Shown here piece by piece: positions 1 through 8,219 of a DNA stretch of 64,000 nucleotides. Within the stretch, counting starts at the first letter, position 1, and each line of letters starts with the position of its first letter. Position numbers and translations under genes: made by a program. Below the pieces are notes generated by a model. The model made no database searches. It was not told where the DNA came from and worked only from the letters and a program-made list of their open reading frames with translations. Origin of the DNA: Kumtagia ephedrae (GTDB taxonomy: Bacteria > Pseudomonadota > Alphaproteobacteria > Rhizobiales > Rhizobiaceae); assembly GCF_003012745.1 (NCBI RefSeq), contig NZ_PXYK01000011.1, positions 62,001-126,000 of the forward strand, given 5' to 3'.

Positions 1-1017
1 ATCTCGGCCAAGCCCGACCTTGCCATGCCGAACTACAACATCGACGACTTCCTGCCGGCGCTGGTCGACGGCATCGCAATGTACGAGGGCCGCATGGTCG
101 GCGTGCCCTACGACATCCCGATCTTCATCATGATCTACCGCAAGGACGTCTATGAGGAACTCGGCCTGAAGGCGCCGACCACCTTCGACGAGCTCTACAA
201 CAACTCCAAGGCGATCACCGACAAGAAGGGCCCGGACCTCTTCGGCTATGCCGGCCAGATGAAGTCGGGTCACTACGCGCTGGAATGCGAATGGACCTCG
301 ATGCTGTGGGGCCATGGCGGCTCGATCTTCCGCAGCGACGGCACCTTCTCCGGCAATGACGAGCAGGGCATCGCGGCGCTCGATTACTACACCAAGCTGC
401 GGGCGATCATGCCTCCGGGCGTCGACGGCTGGACCTGGGACGGCCAGGGCCAGGCGGTGGCGCAGGGCGTCGCGGCGTCGATGCTGTCCTGGGGCGAGTT
501 CTTCCCCTATTTCGACGACCCGACGCAGACTAAGGTGTCGGGCCTGTGCGAGGCGGTCATCCCGCCGCAACCGATCGCGCTGCGCACCGTCAAGGACACC
601 GGCTACGGGGAAATCCCCGGCGTCGGCCACCAGGGCGGCTCGTCGCTGGCGGTGTCGAAATACTCCAAGGCGCCGGACGCCGCCTGGCTGTTCATGCAGT
701 GGGCGACCTGCGCCGACACCCAGGCGCTGATCACCGTGCTCGGCGGCGGCACCGGCCCGACCCGCGCCAGCGTCTATGACGATCCGCGCGTCAAGGCCAA
801 TGCCCGCGTCGGCGCCGGCACCACGCGCCACCTGCCGGTGGTGCGCGAGACCATCGCCAAATACATGGGCTCGGAGCCGGACCTGCCGGAATGGGCGCAA
901 CTCTCCAGCGACACGATCCCGGTCGGCCTCGGCAAATATTTCGCCGGCGGCTACGGCTCGTCGAAGGAGGCGATGGACGACATCGCCGGCCAGGTGGCAG
1001 CGGTGCTCAAGGGCTGA
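1..1017 (+). CDS. ABC transporter solute-binding protein, sugar type (5' truncated by window edge)
   Basis: Periplasmic binding protein of the family 1 carbohydrate type that would deliver a sugar or polyol to a membrane importer. The frame is open from base 1 and the first Met is residue 9 of the visible part, so the signal peptide and about the first 100 residues of a usual 420-440 aa protein lie outside the window. The visible part has the typical hinge and C-lobe pattern: a helix rich in Asp/Glu/Tyr around 'FDELYNN', an aromatic 'WTWDGQGQAV' segment, 'GGSSLAVSKYSK' followed by 'AAWLFMQW', and a C-terminal 'DDIAGQVAAVL' helix. No permease lies between it and the ATPase at 2017, so permeases are expected upstream. 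The substrate is unknown; the neighbouring denD-otn genes suggest a four-carbon acid sugar or a precursor. Confidence 0.85.
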   Translation: MSAKPDLAMPNYNIDDFLPALVDGIAMYEGRMVGVPYDIPIFIMIYRKDVYEELGLKAPTTFDELYNNSKAITDKKGPDLFGYAGQMKSGHYALECEWTSMLWGHGGSIFRSDGTFSGNDEQGIAALDYYTKLRAIMPPGVDGWTWDGQGQAVAQGVAASMLSWGEFFPYFDDPTQTKVSGLCEAVIPPQPIALRTVKDTGYGEIPGVGHQGGSSLAVSKYSKAPDAAWLFMQWATCADTQALITVLGGGTGPTRASVYDDPRVKANARVGAGTTRHLPVVRETIAKYMGSEPDLPEWAQLSSDTIPVGLGKYFAGGYGSSKEAMDDIAGQVAAVLKG

Positions 1018-1090
1018 CATACGGGCAAGATGGGCGGCCGGCATTCCTGCCGGCCGCCCGTTCGCCCCACCCGCCTCGCTTCGCCCGGCA

Positions 1091-1155
1091 CCCTCCCCAT
1101 CGAGGGGAGGGAGTGGCGCCAAGCTCGCCGGCCTCCTCCCCCTCGATGGGGGAGG
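1091..1155. repeat. G/C-rich palindromic repeat pair
   Basis: Two adjacent hairpins in the 226-bp spacer. The first is CCCTCCCC-ATCGA-GGGGAGGG (1091-1111), the second CCTCCCCC-TCGAT-GGGGGAGG (1135-1155). They are flanked by 'CGCTTCGCC' and 'GGCCCGCAGGGCC' motifs that recur in other repeats of this window (for example near 35265). Probably REP-like elements; they may also act as a transcript end or mRNA stabiliser after the binding-protein gene. Confidence 0.7.
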
Positions 1156-1243
1156 TGGCCCGCAGGGCCGGAGGGGGTGAGACGGTCAACCACAACGGCC
1201 GCTGCTATAAGAAGAACAACTACGGAATGCCGAGGAGGAAGAT

Positions 1244-1969
1244 TTGGACAGGAAACCACTGATCGCGATCACCGGCGCCAGCTCCGGCATAGGCGAGGCG
1301 ACGGCGCGCGCCTTCTCGGCCGCGGGCCATCCGGTGCTGCTGATGGCGCGAAGGCTCGAGCGGCTGAACGCGCTGGGCCTGCCCGATGCCGTCATCCGCC
1401 AGGTCGACGTGCGCGACCGCGCCGCGCTCGCCGCAGCCGTGGCCGATGCGGAGGCGGAGCACGGGCCGGTCGACATGATGTTCGCCAATGCCGGCATCGC
1501 CCGGCTGGGCGACATCGGCCGCCAGCCGCCGGAAGACTGGGACGAGATGATCGACATCAACACCAAGGGCGTGATGAACACCGTGCACGCCGTGATGTCG
1601 GGCATGATGGCGCGCCGGCAGGGCACGCTGGTGATGATGAGCTCGATCGCCGGCCGAAAGGTCTATCCCGACCACACCGTCTATTGCGGCACGAAGTTCT
1701 TCGTGCACGCCGTGTCGGAAAGCCTGCGCGAATACCTCGCTCCGCACGACGTGCGCGTTATCGTGGTGTCGCCGGGCATCATCGACACGGAAGTGCTGGA
1801 CGGGGTGCGCGACGAGACGACGCTAGCCAACTACAAGGCCAACAAGCAGGCGATCGGCGGCGGCATCTCGGCCGATGTCGTCGCAAAACTGATCCTCGAC
1901 GCCTACGAACTGCCGCAGCGGACGATCGTCCAGGAAATCGTCATCACGCCGACCAGGCAGAAATATTGA
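1244..1969 (+). CDS. SDR family NAD(P)-dependent oxidoreductase
   Basis: Classical short-chain dehydrogenase of 241 aa, cytoplasmic, probably interconverting a hydroxyl and a keto group on a sugar or sugar acid. The N-terminal cofactor loop reads TGASSGIGEA, NAG is present in 'FANAGIA', the catalytic Ser lies in 'MMSSIAG' and the YxxxK pair in 'YCGTK'. The start is a TTG at 1244, chosen because GAGGAGGA (1232-1239) sits just upstream and translation from here gives a complete cofactor-binding strand. It stands between the binding protein and the importer ATPase, so it probably acts on the imported substrate. The family is too broad to name the substrate. Confidence 0.88.
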   Translation: MDRKPLIAITGASSGIGEATARAFSAAGHPVLLMARRLERLNALGLPDAVIRQVDVRDRAALAAAVADAEAEHGPVDMMFANAGIARLGDIGRQPPEDWDEMIDINTKGVMNTVHAVMSGMMARRQGTLVMMSSIAGRKVYPDHTVYCGTKFFVHAVSESLREYLAPHDVRVIVVSPGIIDTEVLDGVRDETTLANYKANKQAIGGGISADVVAKLILDAYELPQRTIVQEIVITPTRQKY

Positions 1970-2016
1970 TCCGTCGGCCGACAGGCCGGCGACAGACGAC
2001 GGGTGGAGCGCTTTTC

Positions 2017-3081
2017 ATGGCGACAGTGGAATACAAGGGCATCGGAAAATCCTTCGGTGCGGTCAACATCCTGCGCGACGTGTCGTTCCGCATCGAGGAC
2101 CGCCAGTTCGTCGTGCTGCTAGGCCCGTCGGGCTGCGGCAAGACCACGCTGCTGCGCATGACCGCCGGCCTGGAGAGCGTCAGCGAGGGCGACCTGTCGA
2201 TCAACGGCAAGCGGGTCAACGACGTCCACCCGCGCGACCGCGACATCGCCATGGTGTTCCAGAACTACGCGCTCTATCCGACCATGAAGGTCTACGAGAA
2301 CATCTCGTTCAGCCTGGAAGTGGCGAAGATGCCGGTGGCCGAGATCAAGCAGCGGGTCGAGCGCGCCGCCGAGATTCTCAATCTGACGCCGTATCTGCAG
2401 CGTTATCCGAAACAGCTTTCCGGTGGCCAGCGGCAGCGTGTGGCGATGGGGCGCGCCATGGTGCGCGAGCCCTCGGTGTTCCTGTTCGACGAGCCGCTCT
2501 CCAATCTCGACGCCAAGCTCCGGGCGCATATGCGCACCGAGATCAGGCAATTGCACAACCGGCTGAAGACCACGACCATCTACGTCACCCACGACCAGGT
2601 CGAGGCGATGACCATGGCCGACGTCATCGTCGTCATGCGCGCCGGCAAGATCGAGCAGATCGGCTCGCCGGACGACGTCTACGACCGGCCGGCCAGCAAA
2701 TATGTCGCCGACTTCATCGGTGCCTCGGCGATCAATTTTCTGCCCGGCACGGCCGCGAGCGGGGCGGGCGTGCCCGCCGTCGACACGGCGAGCGGTCGCA
2801 TCCTGCTGGAGGAAGGCTCCGGTGTAAAACCGGGGCAGCGCGTCGTGCTCGGCCTGCGGCCGACCGACGTTACCGTGGCGGCCGACGGGGCGATTGGCGC
2901 CCGCGCCGTGCTTTTGGAACGTCTCGGCCACGATGCGCAATTGTTCTGCGAGGGCCCGGACGGTCGCTTCGTCGCGGTCGTCGACAAGGGGCTGCGCTTC
3001 GAGGAAGGCAGCGAGGTCCGCTTCGCCATCCCGCCCTCCAAGGTGCATGTCTTCGACGCCGAGACGGAGGCGCGCATCTGA
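2017..3081 (+). CDS. ABC transporter ATPase, UgpC/MsmX/MalK type
   Basis: Energy-coupling subunit of a carbohydrate importer, 354 aa, inner face of the membrane. Walker A is GPSGCGKTT, the Q-loop follows at 'VFQNYALYP', the signature is LSGGQRQRVAMGRA, Walker B is 'VFLFDEPLSNLDAKLR' and the switch His is in 'YVTHDQVEAMT'. The C-terminal third is the TOBE/regulatory domain usual for MalK/UgpC-like proteins ('GLRPTDVTV'). The ATG at 2017 gives the normal family start; the longer open frame upstream has no homologous N-terminus. It most likely pairs with the binding protein ending at 1017 and with permeases outside the window, although such ATPases often serve several importers. Confidence 0.93.
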   Translation: MATVEYKGIGKSFGAVNILRDVSFRIEDRQFVVLLGPSGCGKTTLLRMTAGLESVSEGDLSINGKRVNDVHPRDRDIAMVFQNYALYPTMKVYENISFSLEVAKMPVAEIKQRVERAAEILNLTPYLQRYPKQLSGGQRQRVAMGRAMVREPSVFLFDEPLSNLDAKLRAHMRTEIRQLHNRLKTTTIYVTHDQVEAMTMADVIVVMRAGKIEQIGSPDDVYDRPASKYVADFIGASAINFLPGTAASGAGVPAVDTASGRILLEEGSGVKPGQRVVLGLRPTDVTVAADGAIGARAVLLERLGHDAQLFCEGPDGRFVAVVDKGLRFEEGSEVRFAIPPSKVHVFDAETEARI

Positions 3082-3124
3082 GGCCCGGCAGGAACCTCTT
3101 GGCGGCAAGGCAAGTGCATATGAA

Positions 3125-3269
3125 ATACCCCCACCCCTAACCCCTCCCCACAAGGGGGAGGGGGACTCTGCGGCCTTCCTGCCAAGTAAAATCGCCGACG
3201 GTTGGCGCCTAGCGGAGATGCAAGCCAGTCCCCCTCCCCCTTGCGGGGAGGGGTTAGGGGTGGGGGTAT
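3125..3269. repeat. Inverted-repeat element, family A copy 1
   Basis: About 145 bp with arms of roughly 40 bp: the left arm begins TACCCCCACCCCTAACCCC and the right arm is its reverse complement ending GGGGTTAGGGGTGGGGGTA. The centre contains CTCTGCGGCC and CGCCGACGGTT motifs. Two more copies are at 9541-9694 (same orientation) and 36924-37066 (inverted), and their centres can also be aligned, so this is a dispersed element and not just two G-rich tracts. It contains no reading frame of its own. Confidence 0.85.
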
Positions 3270-3330
3270 TTGAGGTTGTCGGTTACCCGAAGCCGCAGTC
3301 GCAAACATGAGAAAATCGTAGGAGCCGCCA

Positions 3331-4374
3331 ATGGCAACGATCCTGATCCTCGGCGCCGGCGTGATGGGCAGCGCGCTGGCCGTGCCCGGCGCCGACAACG
3401 GCAACGACGTGCTGCTTGCCGGCACGCCGCTCGATGCCGCGGCGGTGTCCCGCATGAAAACCGCCGGCGGCGTGCACCCGAAACTGGATCATCCGCTGCC
3501 CGGCCGGGTCACGCCGTTGGCCGAGGACGAACTCACCGGCGCCCATGTCGAGGCGGCCGACGTCATCGTGGTCGGGGTCAGCAGCCCCGGCATTCCCTGG
3601 GCGGTCGAAAAGCTCAACACGCTGATGACCCGCGAGCGGCCGGTCGCCTTCGTCACCAAGGGGCTCGACAGGGTAGGGCCGTCGCTGACGACGCTGGCCG
3701 AGTCCTTGCGGCCGCAACTGCCCAAGATGAAGACCTTCATCGGCATCGGCGGCCCGTGCATCGCCCGCGAGCTCGCCAACCGCAACCCGACGGCCAGCGT
3801 CTATGCCTCGGCCGACGGCCAGTCCGCGGCAAAGGCTTTTGCCGCGCTGATGGCGACGGAGTATTATCGCCTGTCCACCACCGACGACGTCACCGGCGTC
3901 GAAGCCTGCGCGGCGCTGAAGAACTTCTACGCCATCGGCGTCGCCGCCATGCAGACGCGCTATCCCGACGCGACCCGTCCCGACGGCCAGTCGAAGAACC
4001 CGACGGCGGCCGCCTTCACCCAGGCCGCGCTGGAGATGGCGCGATTGTGCGAGCGCTTCGGCGGCCGGCGCGACACCGCCTTCGATCTCGCCGGCATCGG
4101 CGACCTGCACGTCACTGTCGGCGGGGGGCGTAACAGCAGGCTCGGCCATGGCCTCGGCCTCGGACGCACGGTCTCCGACATGATGGCCGGGGAATTGGCG
4201 GGCGAGACGGTCGAAGGCATCGACACGGCCCGCATGCTGTCCGCCTGGCTGGAGCCGGCGCCCGGCCTCGCCGCGCTCGAGCGCGCGCGCTTCCCGCTGG
4301 CGCTGGCGATCATCGACGCCGTGTTGCGGGACGAGCCGTTCGCGTTCGATTTCGGGGGCCTCACGGTTTCCTGA
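3331..4374 (+). CDS. NAD(P)H-dependent glycerol-3-phosphate dehydrogenase-like protein (GpsA family)
   Basis: GpsA-type dehydrogenase of 347 aa, which in the family reduces dihydroxyacetone phosphate to sn-glycerol 3-phosphate in the cytoplasm. The N-terminal Rossmann loop is GAGVMGSAL; further markers are 'VTKGLDR', 'GIGGPCIARELA' (the GPSFA-like motif), the lysine-bearing 'ACAALKNFYAIG' and the C-terminal 'GIGDLHVTVGGGRNSRLG' corresponding to the family GDL-x-T-x-RN signature. The ATG at 3331 has TAGGAG about 7 bp upstream. It lies upstream of the regulator and of an acid-sugar pathway whose product is DHAP, so it could draw DHAP into glycerol phosphate. As a second copy inside a catabolic cluster it may instead act on a related four-carbon phosphate; the substrate is not shown by the sequence. 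Confidence 0.8.
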   Translation: MATILILGAGVMGSALAVPGADNGNDVLLAGTPLDAAAVSRMKTAGGVHPKLDHPLPGRVTPLAEDELTGAHVEAADVIVVGVSSPGIPWAVEKLNTLMTRERPVAFVTKGLDRVGPSLTTLAESLRPQLPKMKTFIGIGGPCIARELANRNPTASVYASADGQSAAKAFAALMATEYYRLSTTDDVTGVEACAALKNFYAIGVAAMQTRYPDATRPDGQSKNPTAAAFTQAALEMARLCERFGGRRDTAFDLAGIGDLHVTVGGGRNSRLGHGLGLGRTVSDMMAGELAGETVEGIDTARMLSAWLEPAPGLAALERARFPLALAIIDAVLRDEPFAFDFGGLTVS

Positions 4375-4500
4375 GGAGCGCAATCGCATATGGGATTGCC
4401 GGAAACCGGAGGACGCGGAAGGTGCCCGGCCCTCGGCGCCTCCCCAGGCCCCAAACACCCCCGGCAAAATAGCGCGTGACAGCGAAATCAAACTGCGCTA

Positions 4501-4523
4501 ACTGGACTACTTAACAGTCCAGT
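4501..4523. promoter_or_regulatory. Candidate operator of the GntR regulator
   Basis: Perfect 8-bp inverted repeat ACTGGACT-acttaac-AGTCCAGT, followed by TGAC, 14 bp before the ATG of the GntR/FCD gene. The same frame, ACTGG-N13-CCAGT-TGAC, recurs at 10188-10214 in front of a separate ABC importer operon. GntR/FadR-type proteins bind palindromes of this kind and commonly control their own gene, so autoregulation is inferred. Confidence 0.6.
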
Positions 4524-4537
4524 TGACCGGTGACTCG

Positions 4538-5326
4538 ATGGCGATACCGCTCTCTCCGCTGAACGAGGCGATCCACAAGCAGACGGCGAAGGAGATCATC
4601 CGCGACAAGATCGTGTCGCTGATCGCCTCGGGGATTCTTCAGGTCGGCGACGAGCTGCCGAGCGAGCGCGAGCTGGCGACCATGCTGGCGGTCAGCCGCG
4701 AGACGGTGCGCGGCGCGGTGCAGCGGCTGGCCGGCGAGGGCGTCGTCCAGGTGTCGCAGGGCGCGCGCACCCGCGTCGCCAACGTCAAGGTCGACGTCGG
4801 CAAGCAGCGCATCGGCGTCACCGACCCGTCCTCCATCAACGGCTACAGCCTGGAGGCCGTGCACGCCGCCCGCCTGCTGGTCGAGACGGCCGTGGTGGCC
4901 GACGCGGCCCGGCATCTGAGCGAGGAGGACATTAGGCGCCTCGACGATTCCATCGACGCGCAGGAGCAGGCCGCCAACGATCCCGTACGCTTCCTGATCT
5001 GCGACCGCGAATTCCACCTCACCATCTACTACGCCTGCCAGAACCGGCTGCTCGCCGACTTCGTCGTCGACCTCTACACCTACATGCTCGACCACCGGCG
5101 CATCGCCATGGGCAGGCCGGGCGCCATCGAGAAGAGCCTCGAGGACCATCGCTTCATCGTCAGGGCGCTGAAGATGCGCAATCCGGAGGCGGTGGCGGCG
5201 GCCTTCTCCGAGCACATCCTGCGCATCCACGACACCAGCCGGGACGTCAACGAAGGCGGGGCGGACATGATCCTGAAGGCCGCCGGCAAGGCCGAGGCCT
5301 CGGACGGCGAGAGGGAGCAGGCCTGA
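4538..5326 (+). CDS. GntR family transcriptional regulator, FadR/FCD subfamily
   Basis: DNA-binding regulator of 262 aa. Residues about 10-80 form the winged helix-turn-helix ('LPSERELATMLAVSRETVR', then 'GVVQVSQG'), and the rest is the all-helical FCD ligand domain with the usual metal-site pattern 'DREFHLTI' followed by 'EDHRFIV' and 'SEHILRIH'. I chose the ATG at 4538; a TTG five codons upstream (4523) would overlap the palindrome and has no better ribosome site. It ends one base before denD, so it is probably cotranscribed with the acid-sugar genes. FCD proteins usually sense small carboxylates, which fits an erythronate-type effector, as inference. Confidence 0.9.
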   Translation: MAIPLSPLNEAIHKQTAKEIIRDKIVSLIASGILQVGDELPSERELATMLAVSRETVRGAVQRLAGEGVVQVSQGARTRVANVKVDVGKQRIGVTDPSSINGYSLEAVHAARLLVETAVVADAARHLSEEDIRRLDDSIDAQEQAANDPVRFLICDREFHLTIYYACQNRLLADFVVDLYTYMLDHRRIAMGRPGAIEKSLEDHRFIVRALKMRNPEAVAAAFSEHILRIHDTSRDVNEGGADMILKAAGKAEASDGEREQA

Positions 5327-5327
5327 C

Positions 5328-6314
5328 ATGAACATCCTCGTCGTCGGTGCCGCCGGCATGCTCGGCCGCAAGCTCGTCGCCGCCCTGATCCAGCGCGCGG
5401 CCCTGCGCGGCCGGCGCATCGAGACCCTGACGCTGGCCGACATCGTGGAGCCGCAAAGGCCGGACTTCGGCGGCAGGGTCGAGACCGTCGCCGTCGATCT
5501 CGCCGCTCCCGAGACGGCGGCGCGGCTGGTTGCGTCGCGGCCCGACGTGATCTTCCATCTCGCCGCGGTGGTATCGGGCGAGGCCGAAGCCGATTTCGAC
5601 AAGGGATACCAGGTCAATCTCGACGGCACACGCTCGCTGTTCGAGGCGGTCCGCCGGGCTGGCGCCGCCGCGCCCTATTGTCCGCGCGTCGTCTTCACCT
5701 CCTCGATCGTGGTGTTCGGCGAGCCGCTGCCCGAGGTGATCGCGGATTCGCACTGCCTGACGCCGCTCACCAGCTACGGCACGCAGAAGGCGATCGGCGA
5801 GCTGCTGCTGGCCGACTATTCGCGCCGCGACTTTCTCGACGGCGTCGGCATCCGCCTGCCGACCATCTCGATCCGGCCGGGCAAGCCCAACAAGGCCGCT
5901 TCCGGCTTCTTTTCCAGCATCCTGCGCGAGCCGCTGATCGGCCGGGAGGCGGTGCTGCCGGTGGCCGAGACGGTGCGGCACTGGTTCGCCAGCCCGCGCG
6001 CCGCGGTCGACTTCATGCTGCACGCCGCCGAGCTCGACTCGGCGCCGCTCGGATCGCAGCGGACCATCACCATGCCCGGCCTGTCGGCCACGGTGGCCGA
6101 CCAGATCGAGGCGCTGCGCCGGGTGGCAGGCGAGGGCGCGGCACGGCTGATCCGGCGCGAGCCCAATCCGGTGATCGCCGGCATCATCGCCGGCTGGCCC
6201 CGCAGCTTCGATGCCCGCCGCGCCGAGGCGTTCGGCTTCCGCGCCGAAAAATCCTTCGACGACATCATCCGCGTCCATATCGAGGACGAGCTTTCCGGCG
6301 TCGAGCCGGCTTGA
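5328..6314 (+). CDS. denD: D-erythronate dehydrogenase
   Basis: Extended-SDR enzyme of 328 aa that oxidises D-erythronate at C2 to 2-oxo-tetronate with NAD+, the first step of the pathway encoded by the next genes. The cofactor loop is GAAGMLGRKL; the catalytic Ser/Tyr/Lys occur in 'FTSSIVVFG' and 'TSYGTQKAIGE'. Typical DenD blocks are present: 'LLADYSRRDFLDG', 'RLPTISIRPGKPNKAASG', 'FFSSILREPL' and 'VRHWFASPRAAVDF'. The ATG is one base after the regulator stop codon. The neighbours otnK, otnC and otnI form the published D-erythronate gene set, which makes the assignment strong. Confidence 0.9.
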   Translation: MNILVVGAAGMLGRKLVAALIQRAALRGRRIETLTLADIVEPQRPDFGGRVETVAVDLAAPETAARLVASRPDVIFHLAAVVSGEAEADFDKGYQVNLDGTRSLFEAVRRAGAAAPYCPRVVFTSSIVVFGEPLPEVIADSHCLTPLTSYGTQKAIGELLLADYSRRDFLDGVGIRLPTISIRPGKPNKAASGFFSSILREPLIGREAVLPVAETVRHWFASPRAAVDFMLHAAELDSAPLGSQRTITMPGLSATVADQIEALRRVAGEGAARLIRREPNPVIAGIIAGWPRSFDARRAEAFGFRAEKSFDDIIRVHIEDELSGVEPA

Positions 6315-6323
6315 GGCGCGGCC

Positions 6324-7580
6324 ATGCTGCTTGGAGCCGTGGCCGACGACTTCACCGGTGCCAGCGACCTGGCCAACACCCTGGCGCGCGGCGGCATGCG
6401 CACAGTGCAGTTCGTCGGCCCTTCGCAGGACAGCGCACCCGCCGACTGCGAGGCCGGCGTGGTGGCGCTGAAGACCCGGTCGATCGAGCCGGGTGAGGCG
6501 GTGCGACAGTCGCTTGCGGCGGCGCGCTGGCTGCTCGACCAGGGCTGCCGGCAGATCCTGTTCAAATACTGCTCGACCTTCGATTCGACGCCTGCCGGCA
6601 ATATCGGCCCCGTCGCCGAGGCGCTGCTCGACCTCACCGGGGCGGAGCTGGCGGTGGCGTGCCCCGCCTTCGCCAAGACCGGGCGGCGGCTGTTCATGGG
6701 CCATCTCTTCGTCGGCGACCGGCTCTTGAGCGAATCCGGCATGGAAAACCATCCGCTGACGCCGATGACCGACCCGGACATCCGCCGCTGGCTGCGCCGG
6801 CAGACGCAAGGCGAGGTCGGGCTGATCCCGCTCGACACGGTTCGTGACGGCCCGGAGGCGGTCGCCGCCGCCTTCGAGAGCGAGCGCCGCGCCGGCCGCC
6901 GGCTGGTGGTCGCCGATGCGACGTCGGACGACGATCTGCTTGCGCTGGGCAAGGCATTGGCTGGTCACCGGCTGATCACCGGCGGATCGGGCATCGCGCT
7001 CGGCCTGCCCGACAATTTCCGCGCGCAGGGGCTGCTGTCGGATCGGCCGGCCGAGCTGCCGGTGCCCAGGGGGCCAGGGGCCGTTCTCTGCGGCTCCTGC
7101 TCGGCCGCCTCGCGACGGCAGGTGGAAGCCTATCTCGAAACGGTGCCGGGGCTGGCGGTCGAGCCCGCCGACCTGCTGTCGGGCGGCATGTCGGCACTCC
7201 AGGCGGCCGACTGGGTGGAGAGCCGGGAGGGCGCAGCGCCGATCGTCTATTCGACCGCCGATCCGACTGTCGTGGCAGCCGCGCAGGCCAGCTTCGGCCG
7301 GGCCGAGACCGCGGCGGCGGTCGAACGTTTCTTCGGCGACCTCGCCCGGATGCTGGCCGACCGCGGCGTCCGCCGCATCGCCGTCGGCGGCGGCGAAACG
7401 TCCGGAGCGGTGGTCGAGGCGCTCGGCCTGAAAAGCCTCGCCATCGGCGCGGAAATCGATCCCGGCGTTCCGGCGCTGGTCGCCGAACGCGACGGCCCGC
7501 TCGGGCTGGCACTCAAGAGCGGCAATTTCGGCGGGCCGCATTTCTTCGCAAAAGCCCTCGACGCAATAGGTTCACCATGA
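6324..7580 (+). CDS. otnK: 3-oxo-tetronate 4-kinase (four-carbon acid sugar kinase, DUF1537 family)
   Basis: Kinase of 418 aa that phosphorylates 3-oxo-tetronate on the terminal hydroxyl with ATP. The N-terminal substrate domain begins 'LLGAVADDFTGASDLAN', the standard start of the family; the C-terminal nucleotide domain shows 'VLCGSCSAASRRQVEAY', the glycine-rich 'IAVGGGETSGAVVEAL' and the terminal 'LALKSGNFGGPHFF'. The length is normal for the family. Its start follows denD by 9 bp and its stop overlaps otnC by 4 bp (ATGA), so translation is probably coupled. Family members differ in stereospecificity; otnK is favoured over ltn-type alternatives by the presence of denD and otnI. Confidence 0.9.
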   Translation: MLLGAVADDFTGASDLANTLARGGMRTVQFVGPSQDSAPADCEAGVVALKTRSIEPGEAVRQSLAAARWLLDQGCRQILFKYCSTFDSTPAGNIGPVAEALLDLTGAELAVACPAFAKTGRRLFMGHLFVGDRLLSESGMENHPLTPMTDPDIRRWLRRQTQGEVGLIPLDTVRDGPEAVAAAFESERRAGRRLVVADATSDDDLLALGKALAGHRLITGGSGIALGLPDNFRAQGLLSDRPAELPVPRGPGAVLCGSCSAASRRQVEAYLETVPGLAVEPADLLSGGMSALQAADWVESREGAAPIVYSTADPTVVAAAQASFGRAETAAAVERFFGDLARMLADRGVRRIAVGGGETSGAVVEALGLKSLAIGAEIDPGVPALVAERDGPLGLALKSGNFGGPHFFAKALDAIGSP

Positions 7581-8212
7581 CCGACCCCAAGCTCCACGAC
7601 GCCATCGCCCGCTGGGGAAAATCGCTGTTCGAACGGGGCTTTACCGCCGGTTCCTCCGGCAACATCTCGGTGCGCACCGACGACGGTTATGTCGCCACGC
7701 CGACCAATTCCTGCCTGGGATTCCTTGACCCCGGCCGCTTGTCGATCCTCGACGGCGAGGGCCGCCATGTCGCAGGCGACGCGCCGACCAAGGAACTGCC
7801 GCTGCATTTCGCCTTCTACCGCAATCGTCCCGAGGCCCGGGCGGTGGTGCATCTGCATTCGACCTACGCGACCGCGCTCTCCTGCCTCGCCGACGTCGAT
7901 CCGGCCGACGCGGTGCCGCCGATCACGCCCTATGTCGTGATGCGCGTCGGCACCGTGCCGGTCGTCGCCTATACGCGGCCCGGCTCGCCCGAAGTGGCGC
8001 CGCTGATCGACGCGGTCGCGCCGCGCCACGCGGCGGTGCTGCTGGAGAATCACGGGCCGGTGGTGTCGGCGTCCTCGCTCGACGCGGCGGTCTATGCGAT
8101 CGAGGAACTGGAGGAGACGGCGAAGCTCGTCCTGCTGACGCGCGGCATGGCGGTTCGTCTGCTCGACGCTGAAAAAATCGCCGATCTAAAGCAGAATTTC
8201 GGGAAAAAGTGA
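7577..8212 (+). CDS. otnC: 3-oxo-tetronate 4-phosphate decarboxylase (class II aldolase family)
   Basis: Metal-dependent class II aldolase/adducin-fold enzyme of 211 aa, which decarboxylates 3-oxo-tetronate 4-phosphate to dihydroxyacetone phosphate and CO2. The phosphate loop is 'GSSGNISVR'; zinc ligands are expected in 'VVHLHSTYAT' and 'LLENHGPVV', and the acidic catalytic stretch lies in 'PTKELPLHFAFY'. The start overlaps the otnK stop by 4 bp. The size and the 'CLGFLDPGRLSI' motif fit OtnC better than fuculose- or ribulose-phosphate aldolases. The product DHAP enters lower glycolysis or can be used by the GpsA-like enzyme encoded upstream. Confidence 0.9.
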   Translation: MTDPKLHDAIARWGKSLFERGFTAGSSGNISVRTDDGYVATPTNSCLGFLDPGRLSILDGEGRHVAGDAPTKELPLHFAFYRNRPEARAVVHLHSTYATALSCLADVDPADAVPPITPYVVMRVGTVPVVAYTRPGSPEVAPLIDAVAPRHAAVLLENHGPVVSASSLDAAVYAIEELEETAKLVLLTRGMAVRLLDAEKIADLKQNFGKK

Positions 8213-8219
8213 TCGCTTT

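Noticed and set aside
1030-2016. Upstream extension of the ATPase frame
   Set aside because: Overlaps the SDR gene in another frame and adds Arg-rich sequence not found in MalK/UgpC proteins.
3125-3269. G/C-rich repeats as a CRISPR array
   Set aside because: Only paired inverted arms, no series of direct repeats with equal spacers, and no cas genes in the window.
5247-7541. 764-codon open frame on the minus strand
   Set aside because: Antisense to denD and otnK, which have clear family motifs; Arg/Gly/Ala-rich translation with no motif. A GC-rich shadow frame.
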